Below, piece by piece: positions 20,600 to 29,156 of a stretch of 64,000 nucleotides of DNA. This stretch comes from Azospirillum rugosum (GTDB lineage: Bacteria > Pseudomonadota > Alphaproteobacteria > Azospirillales > Azospirillaceae): contig NZ_JAGINP010000001.1 in the NCBI RefSeq assembly GCF_017876155.1, forward strand, positions 310,001 to 374,000. Reading direction: 5' to 3'. A program made the position numbers and the translations under genes. A model generated the notes under the pieces. It worked only from the letters and a program-made list of their open reading frames with translations, made no database searches and was not told the origin of the DNA. The first letter of the stretch is position 1; each line of letters starts with the position of its first letter.

Positions 20600-21616
20600 T
20601 CAGGCCTCGACCAGCACGTCGGTCCACAGCTCCGCCGGATCGGGCTCGGGGCTCTGCTGCGAGAATTCCGCAGCCTCGGTCACCACGGCCTTGACCTCGC
20701 GGTCGATGTCCTTGAGCTGGTCCTCGGTGACGTAGGCGCCGTCGAGCAGGGTCCGCTTCAGGTTGTCGATCGGATCGGACTCGCTCCGCATCTTCTCGAC
20801 TTCTTCCTTGGTGCGGTACTTGGCCGGGTCGGACATCGAGTGGCCGCGGTAGCGGTAGGTCTTCATCTCCAGGATGACCGGGCCGTTGCCGGCGCGGATG
20901 TATTCCACCCACTTCTCGGCGGCGGCGCGGACTTCCAGGACGTCCATGCCGTTCACCTGGTGCCCGGGGATGCCGTAGGCCGAACCGCGCTGGTACAGCT
21001 CGCCGGCGGCCGCGCGCTCCTGCGAGGTGCCCATCGCGTACTTGTTGTTCTCGATCACGTAGAGCACCGGCAGCTTCCAGAGAGCCGCCATGTTGAAGCT
21101 CTCGTAGACCTGGCCCTGGTTGATGGCGCCATCGCCGCTGTACACGGCGGACAGGCCGTCGTCCTTGTTGTACTTGTGCGCGAAGGCGAGGCCGGTGCCC
21201 AGCGGGACCTGCGCGCCGACGATGCCGTGGCCGCCGTAGAAGTTCTTCTCGCGGCTGAACATGTGCATCGAGCCGCCCTTGCCCTTGGAATAGCCCCCGC
21301 GGCGGCCGGTCAGCTCGGCCATCACGCCCTTGGGGTCCATGCCGCAGGCCAGCATGTGGCCGTGGTCGCGGTAGCTGGTGATGACGTCGTCACCGTCCTT
21401 CAGCGCCGCCTGCACACCCACCACGACGGCTTCCTGGCCGATGTAGAGGTGGCAGAAACCGCCGATGAGGCCCATGCCATAGAGCTGGCCCGCCTTCTCC
21501 TCGAAGCGGCGGATGAGCAGCATCTCGCGGTAGAACTTGATCATTTCCTCGGCCGAAGCGGCCTGCTTCGGCGCGGACTCGGTCTGCGCCTTGGGACGGC
21601 GTCGTGACGCGGCCAT
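20600..21616 (-). CDS. pdhA: Pyruvate dehydrogenase E1 alpha subunit
   Basis: This thiamine-diphosphate-dependent subunit decarboxylates pyruvate together with PdhB. Of 338 residues, the cofactor-binding motif runs from GDGAINQG to ENNKYAMGT, with the phosphorylation-loop-like YRGHSMSDPA later. A short lysine/alanine-rich N-terminal extension precedes the conserved FYREMLLIRRFEEKAGQLYG. A ribosome site (GGGGAGG) precedes the ATG. It is the first gene of pdhA-pdhB-pdhC-(chorismate mutase)-lpdA. An inverted repeat lies upstream at 21779-21797. Confidence 0.96.
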   Translation of the reverse strand: MAASRRRPKAQTESAPKQAASAEEMIKFYREMLLIRRFEEKAGQLYGMGLIGGFCHLYIGQEAVVVGVQAALKDGDDVITSYRDHGHMLACGMDPKGVMAELTGRRGGYSKGKGGSMHMFSREKNFYGGHGIVGAQVPLGTGLAFAHKYNKDDGLSAVYSGDGAINQGQVYESFNMAALWKLPVLYVIENNKYAMGTSQERAAAGELYQRGSAYGIPGHQVNGMDVLEVRAAAEKWVEYIRAGNGPVILEMKTYRYRGHSMSDPAKYRTKEEVEKMRSESDPIDNLKRTLLDGAYVTEDQLKDIDREVKAVVTEAAEFSQQSPEPDPAELWTDVLVEA

Positions 21617-21778
21617 GTTTTTCCTCCCCAGGGTTCATACGGCAACGGCAAGCGAACAGCCGTGGCCGCAACACGTTACGAGGGAACATCCCCCTCGCAC
21701 CGGAAGTGGATATGGCGCGCACAGTACACGACAAGCGCGGACTACGCAAATACCTGTTTTCAAACGCGAATTTGGAAG

Positions 21779-21797
21779 TTAACCGGCTTCCGGTTAA
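21779..21797. promoter_or_regulatory. Perfect inverted repeat between ftsB and pdhA
   Basis: TTAACCGG and CCGGTTAA are perfect 8-bp arms with a 3-nt spacer. The repeat overlaps the ftsB stop codon and lies about 160 nt upstream of pdhA. It is either an operator for pdhA or a small 3' hairpin of ftsB; no T-run follows, so a terminator is less likely. Confidence 0.4.
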
Positions 21798-22195
21798 TTC
21801 ACTGATCTGGGCCGTTTCTCAGCGCTATTCTCAGCGCTAGGATCATCCGGCGCCGGCGCCTTTGGTAGTTGGATGATGACGTCGCGCGGGCTGGTGAGGT
21901 TCAGCATCGTGCGCGCCCGTTCGTCCAGCATGTCGCGGTCCAGGTGGTCGTTGCGCATCAGCTGGGCGCGCTTGTCCATGCGCTCGCGCTCCGCCCTCAC
22001 CTGCTGGAGCACGGATTCGGCCGTCGCGATTTCCGTCTCCAAATGCTTCATGGCGAGCAGGCCGCGGTCGCCCTGCACGGCATAATAGACGAAATAGGCA
22101 ACGACGCTCGCGCCGATGGCCGGGCCGATGGTGTGCCGAAGGGCGCTCTTCGCCGCGCGCTTCAACGAGTCGGAGAGGTTCGAGAGCATGGTCAT
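21794..22195 (-). CDS. ftsB: Septum formation initiator, FtsB/DivIC family
   Basis: This 133-residue bitopic membrane protein acts in the FtsQLB cell-division complex. A short cytoplasmic N-terminus is followed by one transmembrane helix (about residues 24-41, IGPAIGASVVAYFVYYAV), then a coiled coil (LETEIATAESVLQQVRAERERMDKRAQ) and the conserved LMRNDHLDRDMLDERAR segment of the family. In alphaproteobacteria ftsB is usually found just upstream of pdhA, as here. The C-terminal 20 residues are charged and unlikely to be structured. Confidence 0.9.
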   Translation of the reverse strand: MTMLSNLSDSLKRAAKSALRHTIGPAIGASVVAYFVYYAVQGDRGLLAMKHLETEIATAESVLQQVRAERERMDKRAQLMRNDHLDRDMLDERARTMLNLTSPRDVIIQLPKAPAPDDPSAENSAEKRPRSVN

Positions 22196-22475
22196 GGCAG
22201 GATGGAATCACAGGGGATTCCTTCGGTCAAACGAAAAAGAAGCAATCCAAAAGAATTCACGGGTCCGCTGTCTTCCTGCGCACAGTAAAGCGGCCATTCA
22301 GCTTGCCGCAACGGCGGCGGAGATACCCCGTTCGAAAGGCATCGGCAGAAAACGCCGCCTTGAATGGAATAGGACAGGACGAAGCGTGTTTGTTGGACTG
22401 CGCTGCCGCTGCGGCCGCTCCTCCCGGGGCGGGTGCTGCGTCGGCGGACGCAAAACATGGAAGGGAGAGAACTCC

Positions 22476-22742
22476 ATGCGTAGCAAGCTCTGGCTGGCCG
22501 TCGTTCCGGCGCTGGCCCTCGGCCTCGCCGCGTGCGACGAACAGTCGGCCAAGAACGACAGCGGGAATACGAACACCACCTCCACGGCGGAACGGCCGGC
22601 GACCACCCCGCCGCCCCCGGCCGGCACGCCGGGCCAGAACGCCTCGGGCGTGACGGGGAACGCCCCGCCGACAACGCCGGCCCCGACGACCACGCCCGCT
22701 CCCTCGGCCGCTCCGGGCGGCAGCAACACCAACAGCCAGTAA
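22476..22742 (+). CDS. Small proline/threonine-rich lipoprotein, unknown function
   Basis: This is an 88-residue predicted lipoprotein. The signal peptide ends at the lipobox LAAC with Cys20. The rest is low-complexity sequence rich in Thr, Pro, Ala, Asn and Ser (STAERPATTPPPPAGTPG), with no recognisable domain, so it is probably an extended, disordered surface tether. The ATG at 22476 is backed by a good ribosome site (AAGGGAGAG, 7 nt upstream). An in-frame extension of 120 codons further upstream has no signal and is not supported. I cannot assign a function. Confidence 0.75.
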   Translation: MRSKLWLAVVPALALGLAACDEQSAKNDSGNTNTTSTAERPATTPPPPAGTPGQNASGVTGNAPPTTPAPTTTPAPSAAPGGSNTNSQ

Positions 22743-22799
22743 TCGGGAAACCGGCGGGGGCGGGCGTTGCGGCCCGCCCTCGCCTCCCCTCGCCTCCCC

Positions 22800-23228
22800 T
22801 TACTCCGCCGGGACCTCGCGCGGCTTGCGGTCCTCGCCGATGGCGACGTAGGTGAAGACGCCTTCGGTCACCTTGATCGGCTCCGGCGCGGTGCGCTGCC
22901 GGCGCACCCAGGTTTCGACCCGCACCCGGATGGAGGTGCGGCCGACCTTCTCCACGAAGGCGTAGCAGCTGACCTCGTCGCCGACGAAGACTGGCTTGTG
23001 GAAGGTCATCGCCTCGATCCCCACCGTCGCAACGCGCCCACCGGCGCGCCGCAGGGCGACCACGCCGCCGGCAAGGTCCATCTGCGCCAGCAGCCATCCG
23101 CCGAAGATGTCGCCGTTCGGGTTGGTGTCGGCGGGCATGGCGATGGTGCGCAACGCCGGGCCGTCGTCCATGGTCTTTGGCATGGCGTGGTGCGCGGACG
23201 CTCCGGTGGGAGAGGCGTGGTCGCTCAT
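22800..23228 (-). CDS. Acyl-CoA thioesterase, YciA-type hotdog fold
   Basis: This 142-residue protein hydrolyses acyl-CoA in the cytoplasm. It has the hotdog signature of YciA, with PADTNPNGDIFGGWLLAQMD containing the catalytic aspartate/asparagine region, followed by the FHKPVFVGDEVSCYA strand pair. YciA-type enzymes accept a broad range of chain lengths. A strong ribosome site (AAGGAGG) sits upstream of the ATG. It is read divergently from parE across a 110-nt gap holding an inverted repeat at 23258-23271. Confidence 0.88.
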   Translation of the reverse strand: MSDHASPTGASAHHAMPKTMDDGPALRTIAMPADTNPNGDIFGGWLLAQMDLAGGVVALRRAGGRVATVGIEAMTFHKPVFVGDEVSCYAFVEKVGRTSIRVRVETWVRRQRTAPEPIKVTEGVFTYVAIGEDRKPREVPAE

Positions 23229-23257
23229 CGGTCCTCCTTAACGGCGAAAAAGCACAT

Positions 23258-23271
23258 CACAAAATCTTGTG
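23258..23271. promoter_or_regulatory. Inverted repeat in the thioesterase/parE divergent promoter region
   Basis: CACAA and TTGTG arms enclose a 4-nt centre, and a wider GCACA/TGTGC pair flanks them. The site sits 30 nt upstream of the thioesterase start and about 70 nt upstream of parE. It is a candidate regulator-binding site, but the short arms could be chance. Confidence 0.3.
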
Positions 23272-23301
23272 CGCGGGGTATATAAAGGCCACCGCATGCG
23301 C

Positions 23302-23330
23302 TTGCGCAGCCCTGACGAAATTCCTATAAA
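23302..23330 (+). promoter_or_regulatory. Promoter for parE, predicted near-leaderless transcript
   Basis: TTGCGC (23302-23307) and TATAAA (23325-23330) are separated by 17 nt. The predicted transcription start falls at about 23337, only one or two bases before the parE ATG at 23339, and no ribosome site is seen. That would make the parE message leaderless or nearly so, unless an upstream promoter is used. Confidence 0.55.
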
Positions 23331-23338
23331 GTTGGGTC

Positions 23339-25327
23339 ATGAGCGACCTTTTCGAGAACACGGCGCGCAAGGCCGACAGCTATTCCGCCCAGGATATCGA
23401 GGTTCTGGAGGGGCTTGAGCCCGTCCGCCGACGGCCGGGCATGTACATCGGCGGCACCGACGACCGGGCACTGCACCACCTGGTCGCGGAGGTGCTGGAC
23501 AACGCCATGGACGAGGCCGTGGCCGGCCACGCCAGCCGCATCGACCTGGAGCTGACCGCCGAGGGCACGGTGATCGTGCGCGACAACGGCCGAGGCATCC
23601 CGATCGACGACCACCCCAAGTACCCCGGCAAGTCGGCGCTGGAGGTCATCCTCACCACGCTGCACTCCGGCGGCAAGTTCTCCAACAAGGTCTACCAGAC
23701 CTCGGGCGGCCTGCACGGCGTCGGCCTGTCGGTGGTGAACGCCCTGTCGGACCGGCTGACGGTGGAGGTGGCGCGCGACCGGCAGCTGTTCATCCAGAAC
23801 TACAGCCGCGGCCTGCCGCAGGGGCCGCTCGCCAAGCAGGGTGCGATCAATCGCCGCGGCACGACCATCCGCTTCCACCCCGACCCGGAGATCTTCGGCG
23901 AGGGCGCCCATTTCGAGCCGTTCCGGCTCTACCGGATGGCGCGCTCCAAGGCCTATCTCTACCGCGGCGTCGAGATTCGCTGGAGCTGCGACCCGTCGCT
24001 GCTGACGCCGGAATCGACCACCCCGGCGCAGGAAACGCTGCATTTCCCCGGCGGCCTGCTCGACTACCTCAACGCCGCGCTGAAGGATCGCAAGACCCTG
24101 ACGCCGACGCCCTTTTCCGGCGCGCTGGACTTCCCGAACCAGCAGGGCCGCGTGGAATGGTCCATCGCTTGGCCGGACGACGACGAGGGCTTCTCGCACA
24201 CCTACTGCAACACGGTGCCCACGCCCCAGGGCGGCACGCACGAGGCCGGCCTGCGCGCCGCGCTGACGCGCGCGCTGAAGGGCTATGGCGAGCTGACCAA
24301 CAACAAGCGCGCCGCCCAGGTCACCGCCGACGACGTGGTGGGCGACGCCTGCATTCTGCTGTCCGTCTTCATCCGGGAGCCGCATTTCCAGGGCCAGACC
24401 AAGGAAAAGCTGGTCACGGCGGAGGCGCACCGCCTCGTCGAGGCCGCGGTCAAGGACCACTTCGACCACTGGCTGTCGGGCAACCCGTCCTCCTCCAACG
24501 CGCTGCTGGAACGCCTGATCGAAAAGGCGGAGGAGCGGGCGCGCCGCAAGCAGTCCAAGGAGCTGGGGCGCAAGTCCGCCACCCGCCGCCTGCGCCTGCC
24601 CGGCAAGCTCGCCGACTGCTCCCGCAACACGCCGGAGGGGACGGAGATCTTCCTGGTCGAGGGTGACTCGGCCGGCGGCTCCGCCAAGCAGGCGCGCAAC
24701 CGCGAGACCCAGGCCATCCTGCCGCTGCGCGGCAAGATCCTGAACGTCGCCTCGGCCTCGGTCGACAAGATGAAGGCGAACCAGGAGCTGAACGACCTGA
24801 CCCAGGCGCTCGGCTGCGGGATCGGCAAGGACTTCTCCAGCGACAAGCTGCGCTACGAGCGCGTCATCATCATGACCGACGCGGACGTGGACGGCGCGCA
24901 CATCGCCTCGTTGCTGATGACCTTCTTCTACCGGGAGATGCCCGGCCTGATCCAGAACGGGCATCTGTACCTGGCCCTGCCCCCGCTCTACCGCATCAGC
25001 CACGGCGCCAAGTCCGTCTACGCGCGCGACGACGCGCACAAGGACGAGCTGATGGGCAAGATGTTCAAGGGCAAGAAGGTGGAGATCAGCCGGTTCAAGG
25101 GCCTGGGCGAAATGATGCCGGCCCAGCTGCGCGACACCACCATGGACCCGTCCAAGCGCTCGCTGCTGCGCGTCGTCGTGCCCAACGCCGCCGACCCGGA
25201 GCAGGAGGACGACTTCAAGGGGACCAAGACCCTGGTGGAAAGCCTGATGGGCCGCAAGCCGGAGCTGCGCTTCCAATTCATCCAGGACAACGCGAAGTTC
25301 GTCCGCGTGGACGACATCGACGTGTAA
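23339..25327 (+). CDS. parE: DNA topoisomerase IV subunit B
   Basis: This is the ATPase subunit of the enzyme that decatenates daughter chromosomes. In 662 residues the GHKL ATPase domain shows EVLDNAMDEAVAG, VRDNGRGIPID and the ATP-lid GGLHGVGLSVVNALS, followed by the transducer domain. The TOPRIM domain has EGDSAGGSAKQARNR and the DADVDGAHI metal-binding motif. The overall length and the absence of the GyrB-specific C-terminal insertion support ParE over GyrB. It has a TATAAA promoter box immediately upstream. Confidence 0.95.
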   Translation: MSDLFENTARKADSYSAQDIEVLEGLEPVRRRPGMYIGGTDDRALHHLVAEVLDNAMDEAVAGHASRIDLELTAEGTVIVRDNGRGIPIDDHPKYPGKSALEVILTTLHSGGKFSNKVYQTSGGLHGVGLSVVNALSDRLTVEVARDRQLFIQNYSRGLPQGPLAKQGAINRRGTTIRFHPDPEIFGEGAHFEPFRLYRMARSKAYLYRGVEIRWSCDPSLLTPESTTPAQETLHFPGGLLDYLNAALKDRKTLTPTPFSGALDFPNQQGRVEWSIAWPDDDEGFSHTYCNTVPTPQGGTHEAGLRAALTRALKGYGELTNNKRAAQVTADDVVGDACILLSVFIREPHFQGQTKEKLVTAEAHRLVEAAVKDHFDHWLSGNPSSSNALLERLIEKAEERARRKQSKELGRKSATRRLRLPGKLADCSRNTPEGTEIFLVEGDSAGGSAKQARNRETQAILPLRGKILNVASASVDKMKANQELNDLTQALGCGIGKDFSSDKLRYERVIIMTDADVDGAHIASLLMTFFYREMPGLIQNGHLYLALPPLYRISHGAKSVYARDDAHKDELMGKMFKGKKVEISRFKGLGEMMPAQLRDTTMDPSKRSLLRVVVPNAADPEQEDDFKGTKTLVESLMGRKPELRFQFIQDNAKFVRVDDIDV

Positions 25328-25431
25328 CTCGGCGGGCCAGTCGGCTGGCGTCTTGTCGGCCGGCGCCTTGTCGGCCGGGCGTTCACGCTCCATTCTCCTG
25401 ACAGGGAGACAACAGAGAGCGAAGCACGCCC

Positions 25432-25986
25432 ATGACGGTTCTCACCCGTATCGCCGCCCTGGCCCTCTGCGCGGCGGCGGCGGCCTGCTCCAACGAACGC
25501 GTGGTGGCAGACGAGCCGATGCCCGCCTACACGCGGGCGGAGGTCGCCTACGCCGCGTCCAACCGCGATCTGCGCGTGGTCATCCATGGCAATCCCTTCG
25601 GCATGGACGCGCAGAGCTTCGGCCAGCTGGTCACCGACAACATGCAGAACCGCGTCAGCGGCGTGAAAACCCACTTCACGACGACGCCGAACAACACGGC
25701 GCGGCCCGATTACCGCGTGGTCTTCGCCTTCAACCCGGCGCAGACGATGCTGAACTCCTACCTGTGCGCCGGCCAGCCGATCCGGACGAGCCCGCCGGGC
25801 GGGCCCATCGTGGTCCAGGGGGCCTTCTGCCGCGGCGGCGGCCCGCTGTCCTCCGCGACGGGGTGGCTGGACCGTCCGCAGGGACCGGCCGATCCCGATT
25901 TCCGGCAGCTGATCAGCGACATGACCTTCTCTCTGTTCCCATCGAACCGGGCCGACGGGGGATGCTCCGGGGGGCCGGACTGTTAG
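25432..25986 (+). CDS. Predicted envelope lipoprotein, unknown function
   Basis: This is a 184-residue protein with an N-terminal signal sequence rich in alanine (MTVLTRIAALALCAAAAAC) and a candidate lipidated Cys19, although the lipobox AAAC is imperfect. The mature part has a motif-like DLRVVIHGNPFGMDAQSFGQLVTDNM and four further cysteines that could form disulfides, consistent with a periplasmic or outer-membrane-anchored location. I do not recognise the family. It follows parE by 104 nt on the same strand and ends six bases before the convergent hydrolase gene. Confidence 0.72.
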   Translation: MTVLTRIAALALCAAAAACSNERVVADEPMPAYTRAEVAYAASNRDLRVVIHGNPFGMDAQSFGQLVTDNMQNRVSGVKTHFTTTPNNTARPDYRVVFAFNPAQTMLNSYLCAGQPIRTSPPGGPIVVQGAFCRGGGPLSSATGWLDRPQGPADPDFRQLISDMTFSLFPSNRADGGCSGGPDC

Positions 25987-25992
25987 GCACCG

Positions 25993-26697
25993 TTAGCCGT
26001 ACAGCAGCCAGTCCCGCAGCAGCGCGGTGACCGCCTGGGGCCGCTCCATCGCGGAGAGATGGCCGCAATCCTCCACAACCGCGAGTCGCGCGCCGGGAAC
26101 GCCGGCGGCGATCTCCGCATGGACCTCCGGCGGCGTGATGGCGTCCTGGCGGCCGCACAGCACCAGCGTCGGGCAACGGATCGCCGGCAGGCCCGGCCGG
26201 CTGTCCGGCCGGTTCATGATGGCGGTCTGCTGGAGCGCGTAGTTGTCCGGCCCGATCCGCTGCGCCTGGGCCTGGATCGACTCGACCAGGGGCGCGTCCT
26301 TCAGGCGGTCCTGGTGGACCAGCCGCGGCAGCCCGGCCGCGATGACCTGACGCAGCCGGCCCTGGCGGACGAGCGCGATGCCGTCCTTGCGGGTGGCCGT
26401 CTGCTCCGGCGTGTCCGGGCGGGCGCTGGTGTCGAGCAGGGCGAGCTTCGCCACCCGGTCCGGCGCCTGGCGCAGGATCTCGAAGGAGACGTAGCCGCCC
26501 ATGGACAGGCCGGCGAGCGCGAAGCGCGGCGGTGCCGAGTCCAGCACGGCGCGGGCCAGGGCCGCCACGCTGTCGTGGCCGGTCAGGTCGCCGACGGCGG
26601 CGTCCGCGACCTCCCCAAGGTGCTGCGTCTGGTGCTCCCACAGGGCCGCGTCCAGCGGCATCCCGGGCAGCAGGATCAAGGGCAGTCTTTCGGTCAT
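25993..26697 (-). CDS. Alpha/beta-fold hydrolase
   Basis: This is a 234-residue alpha/beta hydrolase. It shows the oxyanion region LPGMPLDAALW, the nucleophile elbow GLSMGGY with the catalytic serine, a late aspartate in CGRQDAITP and the catalytic histidine in DCGHLSAMERP. The overall pattern is like small esterases or lactonases of the MhpC/PcaD type. The substrate is unknown. The ATG at 26695-26697 has a purine-rich upstream stretch; the much longer in-frame extension passes through the neighbouring isochorismatase gene out of frame and is not real. It is probably co-transcribed with that gene, 32 nt away. Confidence 0.85.
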   Translation of the reverse strand: MTERLPLILLPGMPLDAALWEHQTQHLGEVADAAVGDLTGHDSVAALARAVLDSAPPRFALAGLSMGGYVSFEILRQAPDRVAKLALLDTSARPDTPEQTATRKDGIALVRQGRLRQVIAAGLPRLVHQDRLKDAPLVESIQAQAQRIGPDNYALQQTAIMNRPDSRPGLPAIRCPTLVLCGRQDAITPPEVHAEIAAGVPGARLAVVEDCGHLSAMERPQAVTALLRDWLLYG

Positions 26698-26729
26698 TCG
26701 TCCCTCGGTCTTTCGTCTCTCTGGCACGG

Positions 26730-27272
26730 TCACTTGATGAGGCTCAGCACGGACTTGAAGGCCGGCGCGTCGCCGCGCCCCAGCCATTCGAACACGGCCA
26801 TTTCGGTGCTGACGACCTCCACGCCGTTCGCGCGCAGGCGGGCATGGCCCAGGGCGACGTTCGACGCCTTGCGCGACGAGCTGGCGTCCGCGGCGAGCGC
26901 CACGTCGTAGCCGAGCGCGCGCAACGACAGTGCCGTCTGCATCACGCAGACATGCGTCTCCGCCCCGGCCAGCAGGATTTGGCGCCGGCCGGCCCGCTCC
27001 AACCGCTCCAGGAAGGATGGCTCCCCGACGGCGGAGAAGCTGATCTTCTCCACCACGGCTCCCGGCGGCAGAAGTTCGCGGATCGGCGCGACGGTGGGTC
27101 CAAGTCCCTTCGGGTAATGTTCGGTGGCCAGCACGGGAACGTTCAGGAGCTTGGCCGCCTTCACCAGGATCGCGACGTTCGCCGCGACCCCGTCGGCATC
27201 GAGGATGGCGGGCATCAGCCGTTCCTGGACGTCGACGACCAGCAGAAGGGACTGTTCCGAATTCAAAAGCAT
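26730..27272 (-). CDS. Isochorismatase-family cysteine hydrolase
   Basis: This is a 180-residue hydrolase of the isochorismatase/nicotinamidase superfamily. The catalytic aspartate lies in LLVVDVQERLMP, the lysine region in YPKGLGPTV, and the nucleophile cysteine in AGAETHVCVMQTAL, with the cis-peptide just before it. The pattern is closest to YcaC-like proteins, whose natural substrate is unknown. It leads a two-gene unit with the alpha/beta hydrolase downstream and is divergent from the DEAD-box helicase. Confidence 0.88.
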   Translation of the reverse strand: MLLNSEQSLLLVVDVQERLMPAILDADGVAANVAILVKAAKLLNVPVLATEHYPKGLGPTVAPIRELLPPGAVVEKISFSAVGEPSFLERLERAGRRQILLAGAETHVCVMQTALSLRALGYDVALAADASSSRKASNVALGHARLRANGVEVVSTEMAVFEWLGRGDAPAFKSVLSLIK

Positions 27273-27474
27273 GGCGCCGCCATTCTCTTCGTTCTTTACG
27301 TGGACCGAAGCCCGTCGTTCGCGCCGCGACTCCGGAGCCGCGGAGCCGCCCCGGCGGGCCCGGACGGGCGTCCAAACCGTCCGAAAGGTGGTTGCGGAGC
27401 CTACCGGAGCGCGTCCTGTCCGCCAAGCTACCCCACTTCGTCACGCGCAATGCGCGTTTTCAGCACAAGGTCTA

Positions 27475-27502
27475 TTGACAGCGCCCTTTGACTTCATATT
27501 CT
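27475..27502 (+). promoter_or_regulatory. Promoter for the DEAD-box helicase
   Basis: A full-consensus TTGACA (27475-27480) is followed after 16 nt by TATTCT (27497-27502). The predicted transcript has a leader of about 60 nt. No strong ribosome site is visible before the helicase ATG. Many RhlE/CsdA-type helicase genes are cold-regulated through their leaders, but nothing specific is seen here. Confidence 0.6.
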
Positions 27503-27567
27503 GCGGCCCCATCTAATCGTCGGGCCGGGATGGCTCGATTTTCGTACTCCAGACAGAAACAGGTTGG

Positions 27568-29151
27568 ATGCTATTTTCGGAACTTGGGCTTGGACCCGAC
27601 GTCCTCCGCGCAATCGAGGATAAGGGTTACACCCAGCCGACGCCGATTCAGGAACAGGCGATTCCCTGGGTCCTGCAAGGCCGTGACGTGCTCGGCTGCG
27701 CGCAAACGGGCACGGGCAAGACGGCCAGCTTCACCCTGCCGATGATCGACATCCTGGCCTCCGGCCGGGCACGGGCCCGCATGCCCCGCTCGCTCATCCT
27801 GGAGCCGACCCGCGAGCTGGCCGCCCAGGTGGCGGAAAGCTTCGAGACCTACGGCAAGCATCACAAGCTCAGCATGGCGCTGCTGATCGGCGGCGAGACC
27901 TTCACCGAGCAGGTGAAGCGGCTCGACCGCGGCGTGGACGTGCTGATCGCGACCCCCGGCCGCCTGATCGACCTGTTCGAGCGCGGCAACATCATGCTCA
28001 ACGACATCAAGGTCTTCGTCATCGACGAGGCGGACCGGATGCTCGACATGGGCTTCATCCCGGACATCGAGCGGATCGTCAGCAAGCTGCCGCGCATGCG
28101 CCAGACGCTGTTCTTCTCCGCCACCATGCCGCCGGAAATCCGCCGCTTGGCCGACGCCTTCCTGATGAACCCGAAGGAAGTGACCGTCGCCCCGCCCGCC
28201 TCCCCGTCGGAGACGGTGACCCAGGCCATGGCCCTGGTGCACGAGGAGGACAAGCGCAAGGCGCTGCGCCACCTGCTGCGCACCGAGGACGTCAAGAACG
28301 CCTTCATCTTCTGCAACCGCAAGCGCGACGTCGCGATCCTGCAGAAGTCGCTGGAGAGCCACGGCTTCAACGCCGGCGCGCTGCACGGCGACATGGTGCA
28401 GTCCAAGCGCACGGAGACGCTGGAGGCCTTCAAGAAGGGCGAGATCACGCTGCTCGTCTGCTCCGACGTCGCCGCGCGCGGCCTGGACGTCCAGGGCCTG
28501 AGCCACGTCTTCAACTTCGACGTCCCGGTCAGCGCGGAGGACTACGTCCACCGCATCGGCCGCACGGGGCGTGCCGGCAAGACGGGGCGCGCCTTTACGC
28601 TCGCCAGTCCGCTGGACGGCAAGCAGGTCGCGGCCATCAGCCGCCTCATCAAGCGGGAGATTCCGTTGATCGCCATCGATGGCCTCGAGTCGGCCGAGTT
28701 CCTCAGCGAGGACGAGGCGCGCCGCGGCCGTGGCGGCCGGGGACGCGGGAAGGAGCGCGACCGCGAGCGTGATCGTGAGCGCGACAAGGCCCCGCGGGAG
28801 CGTGGCGAGCGCGAGGAGAAGGCAGCGCGCGAGGAGCGCGCCCCCCGTGAGGAACGCCAACCCCGCGAAGAGCGCCAACCCCGCGAAGAGCGTCAGCCTC
28901 GCGAGGAGCGTCAGCCGCGCGAATCGATCGCCGCGGCGGAGAGCCGACGTCCGGATCCGCGCCGCGAGCGGGACCGTGATCGCGACCGCGACCGTGGTGA
29001 CCGCCGTCGTCGCCGTGACGAGGACGAGGACGATACACCCGTGATCGGCTTCGGCGACCATATGCCGGCCTTCATGCTGCGCTCCGCCCGTCGCCCGATG
29101 GCCGCGGAGCCCGCCGCCGAGACCATCGAGCAATCCTCGCAGGAGGGCTGA
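27568..29151 (+). CDS. rhlE: DEAD-box RNA helicase, RhlE type
   Basis: This is an ATP-dependent RNA helicase of 527 residues. Domain 1 has the Q motif (YTQPTPIQEQAIP), AQTGTGKT (motif I), PTRELA, TPGR, DEAD-box variant DEADRMLDMGF and SAT; domain 2 has HGD, the ARGLD block and HRIGRTGRAG. The last 120 residues are a highly charged Arg/Glu/Asp-rich tail with tandem EERQPR repeats, typical of RNA-binding extensions of RhlE. Such proteins act in rRNA maturation and RNA decay, especially in the cold. A RAM-domain gene follows after 5 nt. Confidence 0.94.
   Translation: MLFSELGLGPDVLRAIEDKGYTQPTPIQEQAIPWVLQGRDVLGCAQTGTGKTASFTLPMIDILASGRARARMPRSLILEPTRELAAQVAESFETYGKHHKLSMALLIGGETFTEQVKRLDRGVDVLIATPGRLIDLFERGNIMLNDIKVFVIDEADRMLDMGFIPDIERIVSKLPRMRQTLFFSATMPPEIRRLADAFLMNPKEVTVAPPASPSETVTQAMALVHEEDKRKALRHLLRTEDVKNAFIFCNRKRDVAILQKSLESHGFNAGALHGDMVQSKRTETLEAFKKGEITLLVCSDVAARGLDVQGLSHVFNFDVPVSAEDYVHRIGRTGRAGKTGRAFTLASPLDGKQVAAISRLIKREIPLIAIDGLESAEFLSEDEARRGRGGRGRGKERDRERDRERDKAPRERGEREEKAAREERAPREERQPREERQPREERQPREERQPRESIAAAESRRPDPRRERDRDRDRDRGDRRRRRDEDEDDTPVIGFGDHMPAFMLRSARRPMAAEPAAETIEQSSQEG
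28831..28920 (+). repeat. Five 18-nt tandem repeats in the helicase tail
   Basis: Five consecutive 18-nt units encode EERAPR once and EERQPR four times. Units two and three are nearly identical at DNA level while the last two differ at wobble bases, which suggests stepwise duplication. The number of copies may vary between strains. Confidence 0.85.
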
Positions 29152-29156
29152 GCGCG

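Noticed and set aside
18801..20735. Plus-strand frames over pdhC and pdhB
   Set aside because: They are shadow frames of the E2 and E1-beta genes with low-complexity composition.
22366..22390. EcfG-like promoter (GGAAT-N16-TGTT) before the small lipoprotein
   Set aside because: It mismatches in both boxes, including the key C of GGAAC, and could be chance.
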